Shown: piece after piece, positions 24,601 to 36,600 of the stretch
Position numbering within the stretch: position 1 is the first letter of the stretch
Layout of the letters: each line of letters begins with the position of its first letter
The notes under the pieces: model-generated
Databases searched by the model: none
Seen by the model: the letters and a program-made list of their open reading frames with translations, nothing else
What the model was told of the DNA's origin: nothing
Position numbers and translations under genes: made by a program
Assembly (NCBI RefSeq): GCF_964204645.1
Contig: NC_134026.1
Coordinates: 2,046,001 to 2,110,000 of the forward strand
Origin: Tubulanus polymorphus
Lineage: Eukaryota > Nemertea > Palaeonemertea > Tubulaniformes > Tubulanidae
DNA: 64,000 nucleotides
Reading direction: 5' to 3'

Positions 24601-27600
24601 CTGTCCATCGTGACGTTTCAGAAGTTTCTACAATTAATAAATTGCGTACTTGCATATCAAAACTAAAATTACCATTCAAAATTTAAGTAACACAAAGTTT
24701 AAAGATTTGAGATACATGAACACTCTGTAGTTATTTCTTAATTCAAAACCTTAAATCACAATTTGGTCTCTATATGGATGGTGGCCACTTTTGTTTTCCC
24801 GGACTTATCCCCGACATGTCTCCCTGACTAATCCCGGACATGTACGTTGTTTTCCCTGATTTGATCGGCTAAGAATTCATCAATTAAAACAGTCAAATAC
24901 GTAAGACAGAAACAGAAACTGTTTGATTTTATGCGAAATCTAGCAATCTCAACAAATTTCCCTGACTTTTCCCTGATTTTCAAGTAACTGGCCACCCTGT
25001 GGAACTGTGCCATCACTTAAAATTATCATTTTTCACTCTCAGTTTCAGTTACAGACAAAAGCATTAATTCACCGGCAGACTTACCGGCATCAGCAGACTC
25101 TGGCAGTAGAGGAACCAGTGGGTCATTCGTTTGTGGATTTGTACCCAAGCGACGCGCAATCCGATTGAAACAGGCTGAGCAACATTTAGTAATTTCTTCC
25201 GTTATTTCTAAGAAAATCCAGGAATAGAAAAGTGTTGAAATGTAATAGATTGGAATAACAATCTCGACAGAATAATCAATATCGCTTACGTAGTTCTTTC
25301 ATGATTGGTTCTTTGATATCGGCGGGAACTTCAGCCCATTTTGGTGGAAGAGGTCGCAATCTTTTAACTTTACGCTTCGGAGTTTTACACGTCGGCATTG
25401 GGCATCTAGGAATAACAAGTGTCAGCTTTCAAACAACGTGAAATACATGGAAAAAGTCAAATAAAATCATCCAAGATAAGTGAAAGAAGAACCTTCAAAT
25501 AATAGCATATTAAATTACATTTCAAGATTTTTAAAAAATTTGCTATAAAATCAATAATAACAAGCATCATTCTTTACATACGGTGTGTACCTTCTGCGCA
25601 CAGAACGACATCTACAACTGCTACAAACTCTCATCTCATCGATCAGATCCTGCTCATTTAAACCATAAAGATCACAATTGCTTTTGGTAAGTGGTCGACT
25701 CAATCCGTAGTGTTCTAATTGTGTCTTACACACAGCACACGTGTGCACACCTCCTGTTTCAGCTAATAAAAGGGATACATGATTTTATTTTCGTATAGAA
25801 TTTTTAGAAAAATCAATGAATAAACTGCATGATATAGTGATTCTCAAGAGTAGATGCAAATAACTCCAACGAAAACCTGTGTCATCAATTCAACTCAAAA
25901 ACACAGTTCCATTAGATGATTTGTTATGGATAGAAAACAAAATTGAAACGTAATCGGGAGCTAATGCAAATTACAGTCAATCCATCCACGGTTAAGGAGA
26001 CACAAGTGTGTATAGATTGAGCCCATTTTTAAGTAACGTTATTGCCTTAAAATTTTCTGTGTCTAATTCATACCTCGTATTTTTATTTCCATAGAAAAAT
26101 ACATGGTCTCATCAAATTTCTATTTAAAACCTTAGACGTGTAGTAATAAAAATAAATAACAGTGTAATGAGAGACCGGTGTAAAACACGTAGTAAGTACT
26201 AAGAAACAAAGTAACAGGTTTCAACTGTCTTCGACCTTTTCCAAGTAATGTTGGTGCCGGGTATTTCAGACAGATTGCAAGTGTTTTAATCTTGAATAGG
26301 AAATTTTAACGTCTGTAAACCAGGTATTAAAACGGTTATGATATCAAATGCTCTTTAAATTGAAATTTGCGAAAAAAACATTACCGGTAAGATGGAATAT
26401 GTTCACAAATAATAAATATGCTAATGATTTCAATTTTGGTTTGTTCATTGGTGAGATATAAGTTTTTTAATCGTCAATTTTCAGCAGGTACCCGTTGCTA
26501 GCAGGTGCACACTATTTGCGTCGTCACTTCAGACTAACGCTAATAGCACACTTTCACACGTGTTGTTCTACTAGTAATTTTAGATCTAATCGATGGGCTT
26601 TTTGATCGCGAATTAACTCCAATAAACTGAGCTATCCTTGGATACATTCTAAGGGAGTTACTTATAAGCCCAGCAGAGTCTGAAATAATCCGACAGAAAA
26701 ATAATCTTATCTATCTTCAGTTTATTATTAGGTGCTGGGGGATATTATTATTATTATGAAATTCATAACCACGTACTCGATGTGCCAACTGAATTATCAT
26801 TGTCATCTGAATGTTCGTCATCTGCTTTTACACCACCCTCATCAGCAGCCTCTTTCTTCAATTTATTTCCAGCTGTATCGGTAGATGATGATGATGGAGC
26901 TGCCGCAATATTAGCACTCGCAGCACTACCACTCTCCAATCCTTGTTCCCTTTAAAAAATCCGAAACCATTTAGTAAGACAATAACGGCAAAGCTTAGTA
27001 ATAAGAGATTCAGAGTTTTGTTACATATTTGTCACTTAGCACGAATAAATGAAATGATTGTTTCAATCGAGTGTCTAAATATCCTTGGTAAGCTAATATA
27101 GCTTTGTGGTAAGCTAATATCTCTAAATTTAGTAGCGAATATTACTGTCTCGAATATGTAAATATGATACATTTATCAGGTGTATATATGCAGTAATTGG
27201 AGAGTATCAAACCATAACAGCGAACGGCAACCTGATTATTCTGTTACAGGACACTCGTTGTCAAGTATGTTGAGCCTACATGTGTCAACCTGTTTATCAC
27301 GATTCTCGATATCATAATTCACATTTAATTTCACCACGACTCACTCATTAGGCAGAGGTGGGCGAAATTCAGTATTTTCTTGAGTATTCTTCTGTTCCTC
27401 CTGAGCTGCGCGGGCTTGTTGCTGTTTCTGCAGTTGTCGACGCCGTTTGACGTTCTGTTTTCGCAGCAACTGTTTGTAATTTTCACTTTTCTTCGTGAAG
27501 TAATAATGCTGAATACAATCTTGAACGCTCTGTAATAGAATTAATTGAACGTAATATTTCTAGTCGACATTCTTCTATCACATGACGCTAAACTTAATCA

Positions 27601-30600
27601 ACTCTTTATTCGTTGGACAACTGACCTTTCTTTCCAAATATGAGGCGATGACTCCGAAGTTTTTCGGATGCTGCAAAAACTTTTCCTTGAATATCTCTTT
27701 TTCGGGATTTGTCCAAATGTTAAGTAGCTGCCTTTCTTTATATTCGGCCATGGGATCTTCAATCAGTCCATTGTTGTTGATAAAACGATACTTACGTTGG
27801 CGAGCGTCTAACATCATCGGCGGAACCACTGCGTAGCTTCTCATTTTCTTGTCTTCCTCCTGAAATTCCAGACGAAAAACACGTGCAAGCGTGGACGAGT
27901 GACATTTGAAAGGCGTCTCATTCAATTTACTAATCAGTTTACTTCTTGCTCGTGAAGACCATCCATTATTTGTTCCAATTCGGCTTCACTTCGCGCATAG
28001 CCTCCGATGCTGCGAGTTCCAACCCTACAACTAGATAAATCACATCAATAGATTATATCCGTTTACTAAACAAATTAATGATGGCATAAAATGATATATT
28101 TTTGGTCACAAACTGAATTTTGATGCGAGGCCTTAAAATCGAGTAGTTACGATCAGGGAGAAAGAGTCTGTAAATCTGATCTACGTTTTGTTTCACATGA
28201 AGTGGTTTAAATTTCTTGAACTCATTCTCTAAACGATACTTCACATGATTTCATGATAAGCTGGAAGTTGTTTCATTTATACCGTTCACAATTGATCATA
28301 CAGTTTGAAATAAAAAGAATTTTGGACCAAGCGCTTCCAGTTATTTGACTCAAAGAGCGACATTTTTTTATACTAACTTCGTAAATCTCTCTCTATCTTC
28401 TCTCGATTTACGAATTTCTGGAAACAATTTTTCATAGAATTCTCTCATTTTTGCTTCTTTCGCTCTGAAATACATGTATTTATTGTAGGAATGTAGAAAA
28501 AATTTAAAACGAAATATATCTGTGCCATAAAATGAAATGAAATATCTCGATTGATTATCATTGAACTTGTTGAAAATAGAACCGATTCGTACGATGAGGG
28601 CAAAATCAATATTTGTAATTGATAAACTATCAGTAATGTCTGCTGACCTCCTTTTAGCGCTGTTTTCAATACGTTCCATTTTTTTCAACCATACTTGCAT
28701 TAGCTGATCATATCTCTCGGTTAAATACCTCTCCTGAATTAAGTAGGATAAAACAGATTTATGGTTACCGTAAATACATTATTTCCCGTTGTTCGGAAAT
28801 AATGTAATTTATTGAGTGTAATGAATGGATATGTTTAACAATACAGCATAATTAAGAATACAGAAAGCGAACTAAAAGCCTAAGACTGAAGACAGCTTGT
28901 GGCCAAACAAGGTTGAAATGAAATGGGATGAAATTGTTATCCACGTTAAGAGATATTAATCGATATGTTTTGGTTTTTTTTAGGTAGACATAAAATTTCT
29001 GGAAACTTTTATAACTGAAGATAATGATTTTTCTGATATAAATGGGATTAATCATCTGCGGTTAATGTCCTAAGAGGTTAAGAGTCAAGTGGGGACTCGT
29101 TTATAAATAGGATATGATATCATAATTCATAAAAGTACGGTATTTCCAACCTATTTAAACCGGTGATGTTTATTCAAAGTTGTATGACCTAACAATTGAT
29201 CCATTTTAAAGAAGCAGGTGTGCAAATAAATGTAGATGGACGAACTATCATAACTTGTCGGATCGATATCGGATCAATAAACCTGATTCAAAACATTTTC
29301 ACACTATAGAGTTTGATATAAATTTAGACTATGTAAGAGACCACATACCCTTATTTTCCTGGCATGGTGTCGCTTTTTGAAGTGTAGAATGAGGCGTTTT
29401 TTGAACGTAATAAACCTACAAAAAACGAACAATACCTCGCAGTTGATATTCATTCATCGTCGTAAACACTTCTGAATGAAACGAAAAAAATATACACCGG
29501 CGGTTTTTTAAACATACTTGCGTTTGTTTTCATGGTAAATTGCGGTGTCTGAAGGCTGATTGTACAATGGCTGAAATAGAAACGCAAATAAAAAGTCAGC
29601 CTAGAAACGCGGCTTTAGTAAACTGCACTAACAATACAAGTCTCATTATTTCTTTTTTCGATTACACTTCTCACAATTTCTACATGAAAAGGTAAGTCTC
29701 TTCATCCGCATTATAAGGTCTCTCCGAACTCCCCGAATATCAGTAAAAATATCCATGTAATACTTACTAGGTCGATTTTAGGACCGAGCTTCGATAAAGT
29801 ATTATGAGCTGCTTCAGCCTTTCTCTGGAAGAAATGATCGAGAAAAATAACGTATCGTACATTTTCCTTACGTATAGATTATTTCTGAACCGAAGTGGGG
29901 CGATAATTTCCGGACAATGCCCGAGCTTTTTAACCATTATTTTCACCAATCGTGAGTCGACGCTTCAATAAACCATTAATGTATTTAAAAGCGCCGAGGC
30001 TCTCGTCAGCTTGAAGTACGCGTTGCAGAATATATTCAACTGACACTCAAAACGCATGAATAATTAGCAAAAAATAAAATCGACAAGTAGACACGAAAAA
30101 CACGACAGAGCGTAAACATAAGATACGATATGAACCTTATTTTCAGCGTAGATTATTTGAGCGATGCTCTGGTTTTTCGGCTCGGGCACGAGAACCGGTT
30201 CGGATTGAGAAGTCTTCTCCTCCGGAGGTTTCGCCGATTCTTCCTCGAGTTGTTGTTGCTTTTTCTTCAGTTTGCTGATCTGCTGTTCGACTTTCGTGAT
30301 CTCGCGATCGACACGCGATATCTGCTGCAGTAGATCGTCTTTCTCCGAACGCATGCCCGCCATTTCTACTTTCGTCTCCTCCGAAGGTAAAGTCGGCGAG
30401 ATGGCTTCGACTTGCGGATGATAACCGGGTTCCTAAATCAAAATACAGCACCAAAACGATAGTTAATTCACCAATAGGACATTTGTACCGAACTAAACCA
30501 TGTATCACAAATCAAATCTGTTTTCTTAAAAACCTATGATTTGTTTCTCATTTAAAGAAGAAAACAATTTAATGAGGCCCGAGGCCTACAAGAGAGGTCT

Positions 30601-33600
30601 CAATCAATCCTTATTCGTTAAATCCAGATTGTTCTTAAGGATCCTATTCCATATACGCTTCTATTGCGTTCATTCTGTTTTTTTTTTGTTATCATTTAAT
30701 CCCCAGCCTAAACATGTACATCTCTTAACTGAATCAATCTAACGAAAGACCTGCTACTAAGCACTCAGGGTTTATCTATCAGGCTGGACACCCATTTGCT
30801 CCAGAGCAAAGAGAGGCAATGAGGATAAATGTTTTGCCTAGTTGACACTACACTGAGGTTCAAGCCCACGAACTGGCTTCCTAGAGTCGAATGCTATTAA
30901 CTACCGGGTACTAACCCACACCACCCCTTTAGTGTAGCCTGTAGCTGCCAGAGTAGGCTAATCTACTCATTAATAATGTTTACTGTAGATAATAATTCAT
31001 CTGAATCTGAATTTTACGAATACGAATTATTGAGCGAAAACCCGTATTTTGTGAAATCGAACCTTCTTAATTTCAGCGTTAGTATCGACGTGAAGCGGTT
31101 GCGTTAGTTCCGGTCGTAGACTCGTATCGATCGTCAGTCGAGATCGTTTACTACTAGCCGCGTACGGTCCGTGTTCCGGCTGCTTGCCGTGCATCATCTG
31201 ACCGGTGTCGTGTTCATAGCTGTAACGATACTGGTCTGCATGTCTACGAGGAAGAAAGATTACAAGTTATTGAGAAAACTTGATCCTTCTTGATCGAATA
31301 ATAAAAAACGACGAAACAGGTGATAATGATACAACGGAAATATCTCGATGAAATGTTAACGATATCATTACGATTATGGAGAAATGAAGAGGATGTTTCT
31401 ATGGAACGCTCAAAGGGATAATATTCCTAAGAACTTCTACAGGGTCCTTACAGATCGGCCTGGGTATGAGGAGTTTAAACTTCAAATTTCGAGGAATATC
31501 CCAATAGTAGACAGCAGAGTCCTTATAAATCAATACCGTATATCTGGGTAAACAGTTAATTCAGTGGTTTTGTAAGCAATTACACGCAGTTTCTAATTCA
31601 GTAACCGCATAATTTGGGTGAAAATTCTGGGGCCGGTTGCATAGTCGTGGCTCACACTCAACACCAGTCTAAGACCAACTTAGTTCTATAGCCAATCTAA
31701 CAACTTAAGACCAGTCTTAAGATTTAAGACAACTTTCGGACTTAAGTCACGACTGTGCAACTGGGCCCTGATCCTAACTGTAATGAAATAGATTGCCTAA
31801 TTGCCTATTTATGAAAATCGAAGGAATTTCAGGCATTTTGTTCAAATTAAAGGAGTTTCAAGCACGTATAAAAGCATTTTCTGTTTAGAAGGAGTGTTTA
31901 AGGAATCAGGTCGTCGTAGTGAGCCTGTTCTAGTAGAACGTAAATGGTTGGCGGACTCTTCTATTTACCTGTCACGATCTATAGCAGACGCATGCGTATG
32001 AAAGTCTTGTAACATGGAAGCGCGACGTCGCAGCTGCGACGGTTCCTCGCGAAATCGTTCGTGATAATCCTGCGCTCGATCGCTCTAAAAAAATAAAACA
32101 AAAATTCAACCTCGATTGGATTTCGAATCACCGCGTGCACAACTGACGGCATGTTTTTTTGAGATACAGGGTTTGAGTGCAGCGAGGTTGCTGTGGTGTA
32201 TACGTAGCTATCAGTTTTAGTAAAACCATTAATATGTGCAATACTAGGATTACAAAATAATGAGTGCCGTAGTTTTAGTCTAAATTATACTGATAAACAG
32301 AGGAACTGGTTCCTGAGTCAAATAAAACCCACAACACTGTGGAATAAACTGGGCCATGAGTCTGATCAGAACTGAAATAATATCGAATTCAATCTACGTA
32401 AAAATACACGACATGTCGAATGAGGTTCAAGTATTTCGATATAAATATTGTTTCCGGCAATATTTGAGATATTCTTTCTCAAGACAGCGAGCAACAGAGT
32501 ATCCACAACAATGTGTCAGGTTTCATTGAGTGTAGGCAGTACATCCATCATTACCACTTCATTTGCTTTTCTCCCCCCACCCTGAACGATATATCACCAG
32601 CCATTAGGTGTCAATTAATGAAGTTCGTTAAGTGTTTGTTACTTGATGAATTCATACGCGATACTAAAAATTAAAATAGAATTTAACACATATCATTTGA
32701 TATTCAGTGATGTAGGCTATATTTATGAATACAAAGCCAAATATGTAAGATGAGGGGATACTATGTACCGGTGGGGTACTGCTTATGCTGCTGAGTGGCA
32801 ATCGAGGATTCCACTTTTATGTTCAGCTCGGATAGACCGGGCTCGGTCATCCAGGTTCAATTTCCTTTACATTATTGAATTAATCTTTTCTCTTAAATGA
32901 ATGAAAACTGTGTCAATCAGTGAGTAGAAAAATGAATTCAATGTATATCTTGAGGGTCCCATGATTAATGTATGATTCCGGAGCCTAGAAATACGGTTCG
33001 AAGTTGATTGATAGTGAATTAATATTGACTGAGTGCTCGATGGTGGTATCGCAGTTCCCTATCTGAAGGACGAGACACTCTAACCCACGATTTCCAGCCA
33101 TATTCACTTCTGCCGTTATCGATCACGAAGGAGTCTAGAGTTTCATTATTTCTGCATGATGATAGTTAGAGGTATTGCGTTAGAAATCATTAAACCCGCA
33201 GTCATAAAAACCCCGATAAACTCAACAATAATTGCGGTATAGAATTGCGCAAGATATTGAATTCCAATCGGTTCTTTGTGGCGAAATTGTATATCGTACA
33301 CTGCCACCTCAATAGCCGATATAATGATGGCGACGTGAGGAAAAAATTGATTATCAGCAAAATATTCATAATGCCCAACAACTAATCTAGGTCATCTAGT
33401 ATTTACAGCATTTACTTCAATGTTCAAATCTATACTCATTATCATAAAACTTCAATTTTCAAATATTCATCATAATAAAACTTCAATTTTCAAATATTCA
33501 TTTTAATAGATTTACAATTTCCAACCACTGATTATAATAAAACTTCCATTTCGAAATCATTATAATAAACTAGGATAATGAGAACCAATGGTGATAATTT

Positions 33601-36600
33601 TTGCATGCATCGCAGCGTATCGCGCTCGGCTCTCACTCAATAATGCCGAGTGTCTCACGATAAACCACAGTGCCTGGGACCTACAAGTACAAGGTCACTT
33701 TTTACACGATTAAGTTTAAGTTAAATGTACCGATAACGATAAATCAATTTTCCGTCGTAGACACGCTCAGCTCTAAAGTTCATATTTTCAAAATATGTAT
33801 TGAAAAATCAAAAATAGGCTCTCGTTACACTCAGTCAGAATAACAATCATGTAATGACTGAAAATGATCCAAATCATTCCACGGGATCCGAATGATTCAA
33901 AAGCAATAAATAGACGGATTTAAATCTTCAGCGGTGAGTTAATAGGATAGCTCGTTAGACCGATTTAGTTCATATCAAAATGTATCTCATATGAGAAGTG
34001 ACACATTTCAGTTCTTCAATCCTCGATATCTGCATAGAGAGAACCTCTCAACTGGCTAATGACACGTCTTCCTGTCTCGGCTAAGTCAAATAATGGTATT
34101 TTAAGCATATTTTCGCACACTATGGAAATGGTATATTTTCTATAATGGTAAATAGTACCGTAGAGTGCATTAAACGCGTATATTCAGGTCGAGAGATACA
34201 GGAAAGCAAACAAACAGCGGGAAAAAATAGAGCCTGCTTGATAACAATGTCAAGGTCATTGTCCTCAATCCAGCGCAGGATACTACTCCACGGAGAGGCA
34301 AGAGAGCATGTACAGAATACAGGTCATTCACTGAGCTCTTTTCCTATTGGTTAACGGCATCGCCGATATGAAATTCTAAATGAATCAAAACACCGAAGCT
34401 TTTCGCAACCCGAAATAAAATCTGATTCAAAATACATTTCCCGATATCGATAAGGCTTAATAGCGATGATAACTTATTCACAATGTACGCAGAATCATTT
34501 AAACTAAATATAACGTGAGCATTCCGTCAGACATACAGTTGATTATGGAGGGGTTCAACTTATACATACATCACAATCTGACTATCGCGACCACTGATGA
34601 ATTTGATATTAGTTTTAATGTAGTAATACTTACCCGGTATTTCCATTCTTTTGAAGCAATTTCACCCATATTTCCCGATGCGTTCGAAGTAGTAGCAACT
34701 CCCTGAGGCTGGAAATATATCACGATATATACGAATAAAATCACTGTTGTTGTTGTTGTTGTTGTTGTCAGATTCGAACCGAGGTGATGAACGAACTCAT
34801 GCTCGATGAATGATTCAACCGTCTGTACGACTGTGTAGAGCTCATTAAAGTTTACTGTCCGGCAAATAGGACATCATTGATAGATATAAACTAGAGCGAG
34901 CGTTGATTAAACCGTTCTCTCTAGCCTGCACGTGAAATGCAGCCAACTGCAGCGTTTCAGTGCTTATATATTCACCGTGGCTCTTACGGCAACATGTGGC
35001 AGACAAATCTATATATCGGTGTCAAACAAAAAGGTCACATGAAAAACATACTCTCGTTCGTGACAACGCGGTGCATTATTTTTAGGTCTATATACTATTT
35101 GGACTATGTACTATTACGTAGCTTGATTGTTATTGGTCCGTGGTTTCGGTAATGGGAGTGATCTCATCATATTTTGTATACTTATCGACCTAGTAACTTA
35201 CATAGACATCAAAAAAAAAAAAACTGAATATTTGGAACGATCAAAAAGAAAAGTGCATTTCTTCAGGATACAAGGTTGACAATGGTTTTCAGCAGTTGGA
35301 CTGAGGCAGCACTTTTCAACAATTCTTTAAAAGTCAAAAGTTGATTATTTTTCCTTAATCTAAAGATGAGTTGTCAGCATTATTCTATATCGAAAAGATC
35401 TCAGTAGAAATTTCCTGCGATGACGTTGTCCAAAAAGTAAAGTACTTGTCAGCAATAAACAGGATTTTACCGGGGTTTCATTAAGCAGGGCCTATCCACA
35501 ATTTTCCCAAAATTAAACCTACAAACCCTGCCACTGAACTGAAGTCTTTTCAAATCAACCAGTTAATTCAATTCAATACATCATTATTGTTCTTTGCGTA
35601 ATATATGATAGTCAGACGAAGACTTTTTAAAATTAAAAATAAGAAAAACGATAATATACGAAATTTGATCACGGATCGGTTTTAGTGAAGTTAGTTGATA
35701 GAATTGAGATTTTCACTAATGCCTGTATTTCTAAAATTTAAAAACTGACCTCTGCAGAACGTTCCAAGACTTGATTAAGGGCAAAGTGCTTATTCGGAGG
35801 TCAACAAGTGACCAGACAATGACCATTAATAACAACAGACGACTTCACATGCACCAGACAGTAAATTACTGAGTGAGACCTTATTTATCGTTAGGGTGAA
35901 TGTGCATTAACCCAACGGGCATTAACCTTTATCATCTATCATCCTTCAAACGGTAGGTTTAAATAATAAATGGATGATTTCTTCATTTACCGGTAAATTA
36001 GTTACCTAGGACAATATCTTATAGAAATACTCTACGTACATGGACCCAAAAACAAAGCGCCGCCTTGTCACAAACGAGAGTGTTTTGAAATAAGTTATTC
36101 AAATGAATTTGGGTTTGTTTTTGTACGAAGTGAATAGCGTTTTCCTACACAAAAACAAACCCACATACATTCATAATTAACTTATTTCAAATACGACTTC
36201 ATGGTGTCATTTGGTTGATTTCCATTAAAACTATGCGACGTTATCTGTGTTCGTATTAAGGCCTAGTACAACTCGTTTTATTGTCAAGTAGAATTCATCC
36301 ATTTATTATTTAAAGCAAAATGTATTTCAAGCTCCGCGTAGGGCAGAATGTTTACGAGTAAAAATCGAGAATTTTGTGCAATTAATTGAAACCCTGGAAA
36401 ATTTGTATCAACAAACAATAGAAACCTGTAAGGGGTTAGACTTCAAACCAAAATAAAAGCAAGTTCTGAAAAAATCTTTTTAAAAATATACTTTAAGTCA
36501 CTTACCTGATAATGTGCAGCGTCTCGACTGTACATTCCATACTGAGGAGTGGCTAAACCCATACTATAACGCTGTGTTTCCTGATGATAGGATGGATAAC

